Source of the DNA: Denitratimonas yunnanensis (SeqCode)
GTDB lineage: Bacteria; Pseudomonadota; Gammaproteobacteria; Xanthomonadales; Xanthomonadaceae
DNA length: 64,000 nucleotides
Direction: 5' to 3'
NCBI GenBank assembly: GCA_026410415.1
Contig: JAPMLR010000001.1
Coordinates: 248,001 to 312,000, forward strand
Below the pieces are notes generated by a model. That model was not told the DNA's origin. It did no database searches and saw only the letters and a program-made list of their open reading frames with translations. Of the stretch, positions 31,389-41,321 are shown one piece after another. The number at the start of each line of letters is the position of its first letter. Within the stretch, counting starts at the first letter, position 1. The translations under genes were made by a program, and so were the position numbers.

Positions 31389-33083
31389 TCAGTCGATTTC
31401 GAAGCCGTTCTTGAATATCCCCGAGTTGTCGACCACCACGGTTCCGGCGATCAGGATGGGGCGCGGCAAGTGCAGCGGTGCGCTGGCGGTGAAGTTGAAC
31501 TCCATCGTGGCCTGGCGCACCAGCAATCCGCTTCCCGGCGTCGGCCGGAACTGCACATCCAGCACGCATTGCTCGCCCGGCGCCAAGGTCAATCCGAGGC
31601 ATCCGTCGTAGGCGATCCGGAACGAACCGGCATGCGTGCCGAAGAAGCGCGGCGACTGCAGTGTCACGGGAACCGTGCCGGTGCTGGTTGCGGTGAAACG
31701 GATCGCCGACGAGTGGCTGCCCCAGCTCACCACCCCGAACCACACGTTGGGAGGATCGATGGTCAGGCGACCGTGGGGCGCTTCGCTGACGCCGGAGCAA
31801 TAGGTCAATCCGCGACTGTCCCATGCTTTTCCGAAGGCGTCTGTCCAGTTGATGCGGAGCGTGCCCTGATGATCCTGCCGGGCCGATGAGGGGGTGCAAT
31901 GCATCGCCACTGTGCAGGTGGCGCCAGGCTCGAGTACCACGCCGGTGCACGTGTTGCTGCTGATAGTGAAGACGGCTGGGCCGGACGTCACGGCGCCAAC
32001 GGTAATCGGCGCATTCTGGCGATTCGCGAATGTGAAGAGTTGTGTGCTCGATGCCACGTCTGGCAGCACGTCGCCGAAGTCGTGCTCGGCCGGCGTGATC
32101 GCTGGAGGCATCCCCGGGGCTGAATTCACCACTTGCATGGCCAGGAGCGTGATGCAATCCATGTCGAACGTGTCGCGCCCGTAGAGGTAGTAACGCCCGG
32201 GCTTGTGCAATGTCGGTGTGATGTCGAACCGTCGCACATCCCACAATCCCTGGCCGCTGAAGGGGCGTGGCGACGTCATGCGTGGCACGCTCTGTCCACC
32301 CCACAAGGGCTTGCCATCGGTGTGTGGGTCGCGAAACACGATCTCGCCGGATTCATTCGGCAAGATGCCGGGGAACACGCGAATGCGGTAGTCGCCGTCC
32401 GCCAACGATGTCTGACCATCCGCTGCGTGCAGGATGAGCTCGGCGCGCCCGCCGGTGTAGTCCAACCATAAGCGAGCGTTCCAGTGCTCGTCTTGCGCAG
32501 GAGCGCAATTGCTGTCCATCGCTTCGTGATGTGCAACCCGCACATCGTTGTGCTCGATGCCGTCGTCGTGAAAAACGATGAGCGACGCGCCACTGGCACT
32601 GTGTCCTGCGCCATCGGCCAGACCACTGATGGTGTAGCTGCCCGGGCCGTGGACCAGATGGGTGACGTCGGCACGAAACGCCGCGCCGCTGAACTTGTCC
32701 GGGGTTGCCGAGCCGCCCCAGTTGTTGTTGTATCCCTTGGTGCCGATGGCGGTTCCCGTGATCGATTGGCCATTGAACTGGATGGTGGCCTGGTCGTAAT
32801 TCGCGTTGCCTCCGGTGAAGCCGTTTCCCGGGTCTTCGATGTCGATACCATGCCAATACAGCAATGAGAGTGTGATGTCGCCCTCGGCGCCGTCCAACGT
32901 CAATGTCCCCTCGCCCCCGCCGGAATTCGCCGCCGCACCGATGTTGGCCACGGCGGCGTATGACAAGTCGGTGCGTTCGAAGACAATATGGGGCGCACCC
33001 AGCGGAACTTCACCGGCCTGAACGGGGAGGGCGGTGCAGAGGAATGTGGCGATGAGCGTCGCCAGACGATGCGCTTTCATCAT
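31389..33083 (-). CDS. Secreted DUF3344/choice-of-anchor-D-like protein with GFE tail
   Basis: Exported protein of 564 residues. The ATG at 33083 gives a signal peptide, MMKAHRLATLIATFLCTALPVQA. Residues about 25-300 resemble DUF3344-type beta-sandwich proteins (LSLLYWHGID, FRADVTHLVHGPGSYTISG, ASLIVFHDDG). This is followed by two Ig-like modules in the style of choice-of-anchor D, TPAEHDFGDVLPDVASS and PPNVWFGVVSWGSHSS, each with a Cys-containing LxPGxxC strand. It ends GIFKNGFEID, close to the tails of the beta-helix and carboxypeptidase proteins. Function unknown; a cell-surface or extracellular structural role is likely. Confidence 0.7.
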   Translation of the reverse strand: MMKAHRLATLIATFLCTALPVQAGEVPLGAPHIVFERTDLSYAAVANIGAAANSGGGEGTLTLDGAEGDITLSLLYWHGIDIEDPGNGFTGGNANYDQATIQFNGQSITGTAIGTKGYNNNWGGSATPDKFSGAAFRADVTHLVHGPGSYTISGLADGAGHSASGASLIVFHDDGIEHNDVRVAHHEAMDSNCAPAQDEHWNARLWLDYTGGRAELILHAADGQTSLADGDYRIRVFPGILPNESGEIVFRDPHTDGKPLWGGQSVPRMTSPRPFSGQGLWDVRRFDITPTLHKPGRYYLYGRDTFDMDCITLLAMQVVNSAPGMPPAITPAEHDFGDVLPDVASSTQLFTFANRQNAPITVGAVTSGPAVFTISSNTCTGVVLEPGATCTVAMHCTPSSARQDHQGTLRINWTDAFGKAWDSRGLTYCSGVSEAPHGRLTIDPPNVWFGVVSWGSHSSAIRFTATSTGTVPVTLQSPRFFGTHAGSFRIAYDGCLGLTLAPGEQCVLDVQFRPTPGSGLLVRQATMEFNFTASAPLHLPRPILIAGTVVVDNSGIFKNGFEID

Positions 33084-33402
33084 GGTGTTCCGTTGTGGCC
33101 TGATGGACTCAACGAAACTTTTTGGGACGACGGGCCAAATAGCGAGCCTCCCGCATTGGTTTTCGAGAGCGCGAGACGCGAACATCAGCTGATGATGAGC
33201 GCTTGGCCTCTGCTCGTTCCGTGCCACTTGAACAACGTCCGGGCGGAGGATGCGTGGAAAATGGAGTCCGGTTTCGGCCGGTGCGTCGCTGCATGTGTTC
33301 TGATTTGTCGGACGTTGACCGGTTGCACTTCACGTTTCCCGACGGAACTGCCATCGTTCGCTGTTCGTCTTGATGCCGTAAATTCCGATTGGAGCGTGCG
33401 TG
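33084..33402. other. 319-base divergent intergenic region
   Basis: Lies between two divergent genes for exported proteins and must hold both promoters. I see a possible -10, TAAATT, near 33379 for the plus-strand gene, but no strong -35 and no RNA gene. Short open frames across it have unnatural composition. Confidence 0.4.
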
Positions 33403-34293
33403 ATGCGTCGTTCGTTGTTGATGCTCTTGTCATTGTTGTTGGCGCTGCCGGTGGCTGCTGCCGATCCGTCGGATTACATGCAAACGGTGGAGCGCCAGCG
33501 CCAGGCGCGGGAGGCAGGATTGAAACGTCCGCTGGGCTGGCTATCGCTGGTGGGATTGCACTGGATCGAGCCGGGGCGGCATGCGCTGGGATCGTCGACG
33601 GACAACGGCATCGTGCTGGCGGTGGGGCCGGCCCGGTTGGGCACGGTGGTACTGGCAGATGACACAGTGACGCTGGAACCTGTGGAGAGTGCGATGTTTC
33701 TCGTCGATGGCGCGGTGGCCGAGGGCGCGTTCGTGCTGAAACCCGACAGCAGCGGCGCGCCGACGCAGGTGACGTTCGACGAAGGCCGCAGCGGCTTCAA
33801 CCTGATCGAGCGCGATGGCCGCTTCGCGTTGCGCGTGCGCGATTCGCAGGCGCGGGCGTTGCGCGAGTTTTCCGGGCTGGATTTCTATCCCGTGGATGCG
33901 GACTGGCGCGCGGAAGCCCGTTTCGAGCCGCATGCCGAAGGCAGCACGATCGAGATCGCCAACGTCATCAACCAACTCCAGCCCATGCCCAATCCGGGCG
34001 CGCTGGTGTTCGAGCGCGATGGCCGCACGCACCGGATCGAGGCCATCGGCAATGACGACGGCAGCCTGTCCCTGATCTTCGCCGACCGCACTTCCGGTCG
34101 CGAGACTTACGGCGCGGGCCGCTTTCTGGATACCGCCGCGCCGCGCGATGGCGTCGTGACGGTGGATTTCAATCTGGCCTACAACCCGCCCTGCGCGTTC
34201 AACGACTATTCCACCTGCCCGCTGCCGCCGCCGGAAAACAGGCTGGATCTGGCAGTGACCGCCGGCGAGAAGAAGTACATCAGGCCGCAGTGA
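33403..34293 (+). CDS. DUF1684 exported protein
   Basis: 296-residue protein with a signal peptide, MRRSLLMLLSLLLALPVAAA. The family signature of DUF1684 is clear: LGWLSLVGLHWIEPGRHALGSS near the N-terminus, FPGLDFYPV-like FSGLDFYPVDADWR in the middle, and the C-terminal VDFNLAYNPPCAFNDYSTCPLPPPENRL. The biochemical role of the family is not established to my knowledge. The ATG at 33403 is 8 bases after GGAG; a GTG one codon earlier is equally placed. Standing alone on the plus strand. Confidence 0.85.
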   Translation: MRRSLLMLLSLLLALPVAAADPSDYMQTVERQRQAREAGLKRPLGWLSLVGLHWIEPGRHALGSSTDNGIVLAVGPARLGTVVLADDTVTLEPVESAMFLVDGAVAEGAFVLKPDSSGAPTQVTFDEGRSGFNLIERDGRFALRVRDSQARALREFSGLDFYPVDADWRAEARFEPHAEGSTIEIANVINQLQPMPNPGALVFERDGRTHRIEAIGNDDGSLSLIFADRTSGRETYGAGRFLDTAAPRDGVVTVDFNLAYNPPCAFNDYSTCPLPPPENRLDLAVTAGEKKYIRPQ

Positions 34294-34369
34294 CGTGGCT
34301 TGGTCTTGATCGACATCGTCGCAGGACACGGCTGCCGCACCCGCCCGCTGCGGGGACTCGAACCGATCG

Positions 34370-35089
34370 TCAGGCGACGACTCCCCCGGCGAGGTGGAAC
34401 GCGGTGTTGGCAAGACAATGCCCAAACACCGGCACCAACAGGCTGCCGGTCTTGAAGCGCAGCCAGCCACCAGCAATGCTGCCGATGAAAGGAAACAAGC
34501 CGGACATCGGATCGAAGCGGAACGCGCCGCCGGCATAGCCGAGGCTGTGCCAAACTCCGAACAAGACCGCCGTGGCGAGGATCACCGCCCAAGGGATGCC
34601 GTAGTCACCGCGTTTGCCGGAGATGAACCCCAGAACGATGGCCGGTGCAATGCCTCGGTAGACCAGTTCTTCCGACAAGCCGGGCATCGTCGCCTGAAAT
34701 GCGAGCGTCTCGGCATCGGCCACTCCCGGTTGGAACAACAGCCCCAGACACGCACCCCAGACGATGAACCCGAGGACGGCGACGATGGCCAGCATCGGAG
34801 TCTGCTGTTCAAGGGTCAACCCCATGGCACGTGGATGGATGCGCAGGGCAAGAATGACGATGACCGAGAGCACCAAGCTGAATGCCTTGCCCGTCCAGTT
34901 CCAGTTGCCACCCAGGAAAGCCAGCGCGCCGTGGCTGGAGGCCAGGCCCGTGATGAGGTCGTCGAGGCCAAGATAGACGGCAGCCAGGGCCGCCATCGCG
35001 AAGGTGATGCGTCGGTCGAAGAATCGCGCCAGCAGGAAAACCGCGAAGGCGAGGGCGCAGAACGTCATGGCGAAGATGAGTGCGTCCAT
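34370..35089 (-). CDS. CPBP-family intramembrane metalloprotease
   Basis: Multi-pass inner-membrane protein of 239 residues in the CAAX protease and bacteriocin-processing (Abi/CPBP) family. The catalytic motifs are visible: SEELVYRG (EExxxR), LFGVWHSLGY (FxxxH) and VFGHCLANTAFH (HxxxN). Around these are seven or eight hydrophobic segments. The ATG at 35089 starts directly with the first membrane helix (MDALIFAMTFCALAFAVFLL). The substrate is unknown and no bacteriocin gene is adjacent. Confidence 0.85.
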   Translation of the reverse strand: MDALIFAMTFCALAFAVFLLARFFDRRITFAMAALAAVYLGLDDLITGLASSHGALAFLGGNWNWTGKAFSLVLSVIVILALRIHPRAMGLTLEQQTPMLAIVAVLGFIVWGACLGLLFQPGVADAETLAFQATMPGLSEELVYRGIAPAIVLGFISGKRGDYGIPWAVILATAVLFGVWHSLGYAGGAFRFDPMSGLFPFIGSIAGGWLRFKTGSLLVPVFGHCLANTAFHLAGGVVA

Positions 35090-35311
35090 GGGGCTCCGGT
35101 CGGTCGGGAGAAAATGGGCCACCAGCCGCCCGCGTGGCGCGTGGCGCCTTCGCCTCCAGCGGCTGGATCGACGTCGGATCTTCCCGCAGTTCGACGGACG
35201 ATCCCATGGCCGGAAGTAACGACAACCGCTCGCGTGCCGCACGGCGGCACCGCAGGCGATGGATCGATCAGGGGAAGCGCGATGGGCTTGTCGCACTGCA
35301 CCGCGCAAACG

Positions 35312-35341
35312 AAAAAACCCCGCACGAGGCGGGGCTTTTTT
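35312..35341 (-). terminator. Bidirectional intrinsic terminator after tRNA-Pro
   Basis: CCCCGC (35318-35323) and GCGGGG (35329-35334) form a 6-bp GC stem with a 5-base loop, flanked by six A on the left and six T on the right. On the minus strand this gives a stem followed by U-run, 34 bases downstream of the tRNA 3' end. Confidence 0.85.
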
Positions 35342-35374
35342 ATTGCCATAAATAATTGATTTATCGGCTTGTTT

Positions 35375-35451
<77 letters not shown>

Positions 35452-35467
35452 CGATTGCGAGCCGCGA

Positions 35468-35497
35468 ATTCTACACAGTCAGACGGAATCTGATCAA
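35468..35497 (-). promoter_or_regulatory. Sigma-70 promoter of tRNA-Pro
   Basis: On the minus strand, TTGATC (35492-35497), an 18-base spacer and TAGAAT (35468-35473), about 16 bases before the tRNA 5' end. The discriminator after the -10 is GC-rich (TCGCGGCTCGC), as expected for a stringently controlled stable RNA promoter. Confidence 0.65.
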
Positions 35498-35560
35498 GCG
35501 GTGGCTCGATGCACATCCATCGGACACCCATTCCGCGGCGAGCACCGCGTGGCGAACAGG

Positions 35561-35566
35561 TAGAAT
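35561..35566 (+). promoter_or_regulatory. Predicted -10 element of hisS
   Basis: TAGAAT followed by GCGCGGC, 41 bases before the hisS start. No good -35 is seen at 16-18 bases, but the hexamer and discriminator match those before dcd, gyrA and tRNA-Pro. Confidence 0.4.
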
Positions 35567-35606
35567 GCGCGGCTCACCTTCAGCGCTTTCCTTCGAGGAT
35601 TCGACC

Positions 35607-36992
35607 TTGATCAAGCCCCGTACCCCGCCTGGCGTCATGGAACTGTTGCCACGTGACCAGATCGCGTTCCAGCAGATGCTCGACACGATCCGGCGCAACT
35701 TCGAGCGCTTCGGCTTCCTGCCTGTGGAAACGCCCGTATTCGAACTGTCCGATGTGTTGTTGACCAAGAGCGGCGGCGAGACCGAACGGCAGGTGTACTT
35801 CGTGCAGTCCACCGGCGCGCTGGAGCAGGGGACCGCGCCGGAGATGGCGCTGCGTTTCGATCTCACGGTGCCGCTGGCTCGCTACGTGGCCGAGCACGAG
35901 CATGACCTGAGCTTTCCTTTTCGTCGCTACCAGATGCAGCGCGTCTACCGTGGCGAGCGCGCCCAGCGCGGGCGATTTCGCGAGTTCTACCAGTGCGATA
36001 TCGACGTGATCGGCAAGGACGCGCTGAGTGTGCGCTACGACGCCGAATTGCCGGCAGTGATCTTCGCGGTGTTCAGCGAGCTGGCGATCGGCAAGTTCAC
36101 CATCCAGCTCAACAACCGCAAGCTGATGCGTGGCTTCTTCGAGAGCCTTGGTATTGTTGATGACCAGCAGCAGATGCTGGTGTTGCGCGAAGTGGACAAG
36201 CTCGACAAGCGAGGCGCCGACTACGTGCGCGACACGCTGGTTGGCGAGGGCTTTGGCCTTGCGCCGGAAACGGCGAGGAAGATTCTGGACTTCGTGCAGG
36301 TGCGCTCGGTCAGCCATGCGGATGCGATGAGCAAGCTCGATGCGATCGGTGGCGGCAACGAGGTGCTCGACGAGGGCATGGCCGAACTGCGCCAGACGCT
36401 GGAGCTGGTGCGTGCCATGGGCGTGCCGGAAACCCATTACGCGCTCAATTTCTCCATCGCGCGCGGTCTGGATTACTACACCGGAACCGTCTACGAAACC
36501 CTGCTCGACGACTACCCGCAGATCGGTTCGATCTGCTCGGGTGGTCGCTACGAGAACCTCGCCAGCCACTACACCAGGTCCAGGTTGCCGGGCGTGGGCA
36601 TTTCCATCGGGCTGACGCGCCTGTTCTGGCAGTTGCGTGAAGCTGGATTGGTCGACACGGCCGATAGCTCGGTCGAGGTGCTGGTCAGCCAGATGGACGA
36701 GGCGCGTCTGCCTGCATATTTGGCCATCGCCAGCGAGCTGCGCGCTGCTGGCCTCAATACCGAAGTGCAGTTGGAGCCGCGCAGGTTGGCCCGTCAGATG
36801 CAATACGCCGATCGTGCGGGCATTCGCTTCGTCGTGATCGTCGGCGAGGACGAGGAGGCGCGTGGCGTGGTGTCGGTGAAGGATTTGCGTCGTGGCGAAC
36901 AGTTCGAGATCGCCCGTGCCGACCTTGGCCGAACGCTTCGTGTCGAACTGGAGCAGGGCCGCGTGATGGGCAAGGTGGGGGCGAGCGAATGA
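35607..36992 (+). CDS. hisS: Histidyl-tRNA synthetase
   Basis: Charges tRNA-His with histidine. The 461-residue class II enzyme has motif 1 in the N-terminal region, motif 2 [27 protein letters not shown], the histidine-binding loop [21 protein letters not shown], and motif 3 [15 protein letters not shown]-terminal anticodon-binding domain covers the last 100 residues. The TTG at 35607 is used because GAGGA lies 7 bases upstream and the start [18 protein letters not shown] fits the family; no ATG is suitably placed. The stop overlaps the next gene's ATG by four bases. Confidence 0.95.
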   Translation: MIKPRTPPGVMELLPRDQIAFQQMLDTIRRNFERFGFLPVETPVFELSDVLLTKSGGETERQVYFVQSTGALEQGTAPEMALRFDLTVPLARYVAEHEHDLSFPFRRYQMQRVYRGERAQRGRFREFYQCDIDVIGKDALSVRYDAELPAVIFAVFSELAIGKFTIQLNNRKLMRGFFESLGIVDDQQQMLVLREVDKLDKRGADYVRDTLVGEGFGLAPETARKILDFVQVRSVSHADAMSKLDAIGGGNEVLDEGMAELRQTLELVRAMGVPETHYALNFSIARGLDYYTGTVYETLLDDYPQIGSICSGGRYENLASHYTRSRLPGVGISIGLTRLFWQLREAGLVDTADSSVEVLVSQMDEARLPAYLAIASELRAAGLNTEVQLEPRRLARQMQYADRAGIRFVVIVGEDEEARGVVSVKDLRRGEQFEIARADLGRTLRVELEQGRVMGKVGASE

Positions 36993-38884
36993 GTCCGGTG
37001 GTGTTGGACGGCCGATCGCTCAGCCGCGCTCAGGTGCTTGCCGTTGCGCGTGATGGCGCGACGGTGGAGCTGGCTCGGGCGCAGCTGGAGAAAGTCCGGC
37101 AGGCTGCGGATTTTCTCGCGTCGCAGGTGGCGCGGCAGGAACCGATTTACGGTGTCAGCACGGGGTTCGGCAGCAATGCCGACAAGTTGCTTGGCGCACG
37201 CCGCGCGCGCGACGGGATGCCGGGCGCGGTGCCGCCTGACGGCACCTTGCTGGACGAATTGCAACGCAATCTGATCATCACCCATGCCGTGTGCGTCGGC
37301 GAACCGTTCGCGCCCGAGGTCGTGCGTGCGATGTTGGTGATCCGGATCAACACGCTCATGCGAGGCCATTCGGGCATCCGTGTTTCCACGCTGCAGGCGC
37401 TCACGGCGATGCTCAACGCCGGGATCGTGCCGGTGGTGCCGAAAAAGGGATCAGTCGGCGCCAGTGGTGACCTCGCGCCGCTCTCGCACTTGGCGATCGT
37501 GCTGCTGGGCGGAGGCGAGGCGTTTTATCGGGGCGAGCGCATGCCGGGTGCACAGGCGTTGGAACGTGCCGGGCTGGAACCGGTGCGCCTGTCGTTCAAG
37601 GAAGGTCTCGCGCTCAACAATGGCACCGCGCAGATGCTGGCCACCGCCACGTTGGCGATCGGTCGCATGGAGCAGTTGCTGGACACGGCCGATCTCGCTG
37701 CCGCCATGACACTGGAAGCGTTCGCGGGCCGCACCCGTGCGTTCGACGAGCGCGTGCATGATTTGCGCCCGCATCCGGGACAAGTCGAATCCGCCGCGAA
37801 CCTGCGCGACCTGCTGGACGGCTCCACCCTGGTCGACATTCCCTATCATCTGGTGCCGCGCTTCCGCACCTGGCTGCCGGATAGCTGGGCCGATCCGGCC
37901 GATCAGTCGCACCATTTCGACATTTCCTGGGAATGGTTGCCGCCCTCGCAGCGCCACGGCCGCGAGGCGTTCTACACCCGCTTCCTGCCGTTCCGCGGCG
38001 GCAAGAAGCATCAGCCGCAGGACAGCTATTCGCTGCGTTGCATTCCGCAGGTGCATGGCGCGGTGCGCGATGCGTTGGCGCAGGCACGTCGCGTGATCGA
38101 CATCGAGCTCAACGCCGTCACCGACAATCCGCTGGTGTTCCCGGATACGCCGGATGCGCAGCAGATCGAAGATCAGGTGATCTCCGCCGGGCACTTCCAC
38201 GGCATGCCACTGGCGCTGGCGATGAGTTACCTGAAGGCCGCGATTCCGGTACTGGCGAGCATTTCCGAGCGACGCCTCAACAAACTCGTGGATCCGGCCA
38301 CGAATGATGGCTTGCCGGCGTTCCTGATCGGCAATGAAGACGCCACCGACTCGGGCTTCATGATCGTGCAGTACACCGCGGCGGCGCTGGTCAATGACCT
38401 TGCCAGTCGCGCGCACCCGGCAAGCGTGTATTCGATCCCGACCAGCGCCAATGCCGAGGACCATGTCTCGATGGGCGCCAACGAAGCGCGTCATGTGCTG
38501 GAGATGGTGGAAGATCTGTCGCAGGTACTGGCGCTGGAGCTTTACACCGCCGCGCAGGCATTGGATTACCGGCGGGACATGATCGAGGCGGCGCGAGCTC
38601 TGGCACGGCGCGGCGATGTGTCCGCGATTGCGGCGAAAGTGAGCAATGCGCCGGCATCCGGACATCCGGATCATGCGGTTTTCATCGGCGAATGTGCGCA
38701 GTTGATGCAACAGCTGGCGCAGGACGTGGATTTCCACGCGTCGCCGAAAGTACGGCGTGCCCATGCGCGATTGCGCGAACATATCGCCTTCATGCAGCGC
38801 GATCGCGCGATGGATGGCGAAGTCGCGAAGGTATGCGAACTGGTTGCCCGGGGCGCGCTGCGTGACCCTGCCGCAGGGCAATGA
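36989..38884 (+). CDS. hutH: Aromatic amino acid ammonia-lyase, histidine-type, enlarged
   Basis: MIO-containing lyase, most likely histidine ammonia-lyase (histidine to urocanate). The cofactor-forming triad is Ala158-Ser159-Gly160 in [14 protein letters not shown], the gate Tyr is in YGVSTGFG, and the selectivity pair is Thr98-His99 (ITHAVCVG), closer to the Ser-His of histidine enzymes than to the pairs of tyrosine or phenylalanine lyases. At 631 residues it is about 120 longer than HutH, with an insertion of about 65 residues at 275-342 and a longer C-terminus. It overlaps hisS as ATGA, so the two are coupled. No other hut gene is nearby. Which amino acid it uses is not certain. Confidence 0.82.
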   Translation: MSPVVLDGRSLSRAQVLAVARDGATVELARAQLEKVRQAADFLASQVARQEPIYGVSTGFGSNADKLLGARRARDGMPGAVPPDGTLLDELQRNLIITHAVCVGEPFAPEVVRAMLVIRINTLMRGHSGIRVSTLQALTAMLNAGIVPVVPKKGSVGASGDLAPLSHLAIVLLGGGEAFYRGERMPGAQALERAGLEPVRLSFKEGLALNNGTAQMLATATLAIGRMEQLLDTADLAAAMTLEAFAGRTRAFDERVHDLRPHPGQVESAANLRDLLDGSTLVDIPYHLVPRFRTWLPDSWADPADQSHHFDISWEWLPPSQRHGREAFYTRFLPFRGGKKHQPQDSYSLRCIPQVHGAVRDALAQARRVIDIELNAVTDNPLVFPDTPDAQQIEDQVISAGHFHGMPLALAMSYLKAAIPVLASISERRLNKLVDPATNDGLPAFLIGNEDATDSGFMIVQYTAAALVNDLASRAHPASVYSIPTSANAEDHVSMGANEARHVLEMVEDLSQVLALELYTAAQALDYRRDMIEAARALARRGDVSAIAAKVSNAPASGHPDHAVFIGECAQLMQQLAQDVDFHASPKVRRAHARLREHIAFMQRDRAMDGEVAKVCELVARGALRDPAAGQ

Positions 38885-39023
38885 TGTCGGGGGTGTAACC
38901 ACGCGACCTGGGTCTGCACCGCCGAGGCATTCCTCATGCTTCGACGCGTTCCCGGTGCCGGCGGCGTTCGAGCGGCCCTCGCAGGTCGCGGTTACGTCCG
39001 CGACGAGAGCGGGGTCAGACGCA

Positions 39024-40130
39024 TCATCGAAATTGCGCCGCGTCCGGCGCATCGGTGTGATCGATCACCGCGCCGCCGAGGCATTCCTCGCCATCGTAGA
39101 ACACCACCGACTGGCCCGGCGTCACCGCGCGTTGCGGGTGTTCGAACTGCACGTGGAGCGTGCCGTCATCCTGCACTGTGACAACGCAGGTTTCATCGGG
39201 CTGTCGATAGCGCGTTTTGGCCGTGCAGGCGAATCGCATGCCCGGCGGATGGCCCGCAGTGAAGCTGGGCCCCGATGCGTGAAGTTGTGTGGAAAGAAGG
39301 TATGGGCTGTCATGACCTTGATCCACATAGAGCACGTTCGCGGCCACGTCCTTGCCGACCACGAACCAGGGCGCCTGCGGGCGACCCTTGACTCCGCCAA
39401 GATGGAGTCCTTCGCGTTGACCGACGGTGTAATAGAACACGCCGGCGTGTTCGCCCAACGTGACGCCGTCAACCGCGCGAATCGGTCCCGGTCGGGCCGG
39501 AATGTAGTGACCGAGGAACTCGCGGAAATCGCGTTCGCCGATGAAGCAGATGCCGGTTGAATCCTTTTTTGCGTGCACGGCGAAACCGGCGTCGCGCGCC
39601 AGATCGCGCACCTGCGCCTTGGGCAGCTCACCGACCGGGAACAGCGTCGCGGCCAGTGCCTCTTGTCCGAGTGCGTGCAGGAAGTAGGTCTGGTCCTTGC
39701 CTTGGTCGATGGCGCGAAGCAGGCGGTATCGACCTTGGTGATGGTCGACCCGGGCGTAGTGACCGGTTGCAATCTTTTCCGCACCGAGAGCGCGCGCCTC
39801 ATCGAGGAATGTCCGGAACTTGATCTCGCGATTGCACAGCACGTCGGGATTGGGCGTGCGTCCGGCCCGGTATTCGGCGAGAAAGTGTTCGAACACCCCG
39901 GCCCAGTATTCCCGGGCGAAATTGCGCGCGAAAAACGGGATGCCGAGTTTGCCGCAGATGGCTACCGCGTCGCGCCGGTCGTCTTCGGCGCGGCATTCGC
40001 CGTCACCATTGTCATCCCAGTTCTGCATGAACAGGCCGGCGATGCGCAGGCCCTGACGCTGAAGCAACAGGGCAGCGACCGACGAATCGACGCCGCCGGA
40101 GACGCCAACCATGGCATCGAAAGTCTTCAT
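39024..40130 (-). CDS. mnmA: tRNA-specific 2-thiouridylase MnmA
   Basis: Adds sulfur at C2 of the wobble uridine (U34) in tRNAs for Lys, Glu and Gln, receiving sulfur through the IscS/Tus relay. The 368-residue protein has the PP-loop [13 protein letters not shown] (residues 8-20), [13 protein letters not shown], the catalytic Cys in [12 protein letters not shown] and the second Cys in [13 protein letters not shown], all diagnostic. Length equals E. coli MnmA (368). Its ATG overlaps the stop of the upstream NUDIX gene (ATGA). Confidence 0.97.
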   Translation of the reverse strand: MKTFDAMVGVSGGVDSSVAALLLQRQGLRIAGLFMQNWDDNGDGECRAEDDRRDAVAICGKLGIPFFARNFAREYWAGVFEHFLAEYRAGRTPNPDVLCNREIKFRTFLDEARALGAEKIATGHYARVDHHQGRYRLLRAIDQGKDQTYFLHALGQEALAATLFPVGELPKAQVRDLARDAGFAVHAKKDSTGICFIGERDFREFLGHYIPARPGPIRAVDGVTLGEHAGVFYYTVGQREGLHLGGVKGRPQAPWFVVGKDVAANVLYVDQGHDSPYLLSTQLHASGPSFTAGHPPGMRFACTAKTRYRQPDETCVVTVQDDGTLHVQFEHPQRAVTPGQSVVFYDGEECLGGAVIDHTDAPDAAQFR

Positions 40131-40585
40131 GCCGTCACGGTGCGCGCCATCGCGAGCGGAAAACGCGATCCGCCAAGCCAGTCGTCAACCAGACGTTCGA
40201 CCATCGGGCTGCGCAAACGGTCGCGTTCGGCGCGCATCTGCGCGGGAGTCAGCCAGAGCGCACGGCGAATGCCGTCGTCCAGCTCGCGAACGGGATCATG
40301 GCTCAGGGGCTCGGCGACAAACCCCACGCGCACGTAGTCGCGACCACCCGGGGCACGCCATTGGTAGATGCCGACCAGATGGGTCAGTCGCACCGACCAC
40401 GCGCTTTCTTCCAGCGTTTCGCGAGCCGCCGCGTCGAGCAGCGATTCGCCCGGCTCAAGATGGCCGGCGGGCTGATTGAGCACCAATCCCTGCGGGCTTT
40501 CCTCCTCCACGAACAGCAGCTCGTTGCCGCGCACCACGATGGTGGCCACGGTGACGCGGGGCAACCGGAGCGCCGCTTCGGTCAC
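40127..40585 (-). CDS. nudJ: NUDIX hydrolase, NudJ-like
   Basis: 152-residue NUDIX enzyme; NudJ of E. coli removes phosphate from nucleoside di- and triphosphates and from a thiamine pyrophosphate precursor. The NUDIX box [20 protein letters not shown] is complete (G-x5-E-x7-R-E-x2-E-E). GTG start at 40585 overlaps the upstream stop codon as GTGA. The arrangement NudJ-MnmA is conserved in gammaproteobacteria, which supports the symbol, although the true substrate cannot be told from sequence. Confidence 0.88.
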   Translation of the reverse strand: MTEAALRLPRVTVATIVVRGNELLFVEEESPQGLVLNQPAGHLEPGESLLDAAARETLEESAWSVRLTHLVGIYQWRAPGGRDYVRVGFVAEPLSHDPVRELDDGIRRALWLTPAQMRAERDRLRSPMVERLVDDWLGGSRFPLAMARTVTA

Positions 40586-41076
40586 AGATCGTCCCCGGTG
40601 ACGAGTTTCTGCTCCATGCGATCGCCGACGCTGGCGGCCAGGTCGATGGCTTCGTTGAGTGCCTCGGCATCGGCGTCGGCATCGATCTTCATCACCAGGA
40701 TCGCGTTGCCGTTCTCCCGTGCCCATGCGCCGACGATCAGGTCGAAGTTTTCGGAAAGCAGGCGATTGGCGATGTGCACGGGAATGCGACGCTCGTCCGA
40801 ACGGTATCCATAGGTCCAGATTTCGCGGACATGTTGGTGGTCGGTGCTGTGCACTCGGCTGCGCACCCAGACCAGTTGCGTGCGGTCCTCGCCGACGTTC
40901 ACGAGGATGCGGTAATCGCCGTCGTCGTCGACGGTGTAAGGCGTGCCCTTGGCATCGAGCTTGCGCGCGATGGAGGCGTCGGTCGCGCCGCGTTCGACGT
41001 CCTGGGCATGGCTGGCGAGGGGGGTGATGGCCAGCAGCAGAGCAGCGCAGGCAGTCAGGTTCAGCAGTTGCTTCAT
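40582..41076 (-). CDS. Small exported protein, YbjN-like
   Basis: 164-residue product of the ATG at 41076, starting with a signal peptide MKQLLNLTACAALLLAITPLASHA. The mature part (YTVDDDGDYRILVNVG, VWVRSRV, ANRLLSENFDLIVGAWA, GNAILVMKIDADADAEALNEAIDLAA) has the alternating beta and helical pattern of YbjN or type III secretion chaperone-like folds, an assignment made only by eye. It is the first gene of a tightly overlapping set with nudJ and mnmA. Function unknown. Confidence 0.6.
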   Translation of the reverse strand: MKQLLNLTACAALLLAITPLASHAQDVERGATDASIARKLDAKGTPYTVDDDGDYRILVNVGEDRTQLVWVRSRVHSTDHQHVREIWTYGYRSDERRIPVHIANRLLSENFDLIVGAWARENGNAILVMKIDADADAEALNEAIDLAASVGDRMEQKLVTGDDL

Positions 41077-41321
41077 CGTGGAACTCGGTTGGACAGCGAA
41101 TCGCGCATTTTGCCCAATATCGGGGAGCATCGCGACGGAATGCGTTCGACGGGTTGCGCTCGGTTCCGGAATGAATCGGTGAATCAGGTGGTTATGATGA
41201 GGGTTCGTGCGTCCCGATTGCGTTGCATGCGGCAGCCACGCCGAAGTCTGCCGGTATTCCGTCACGCTTGGGCATCGGGAACGTCCAGTTGCCGTCCAGA
41301 TTTCGAGAGCCGATTCCCGAC

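Noticed and set aside
34370..35089. CPBP protease as part of a bacteriocin immunity locus
   Set aside because: No bacteriocin precursor or ABC exporter is adjacent, and CPBP proteases are common without such a role.
37451..39052. A 533-codon open frame antisense to the ammonia-lyase gene
   Set aside because: Shadow frame with Arg/His-rich composition; the MIO motif of the plus-strand gene is intact.
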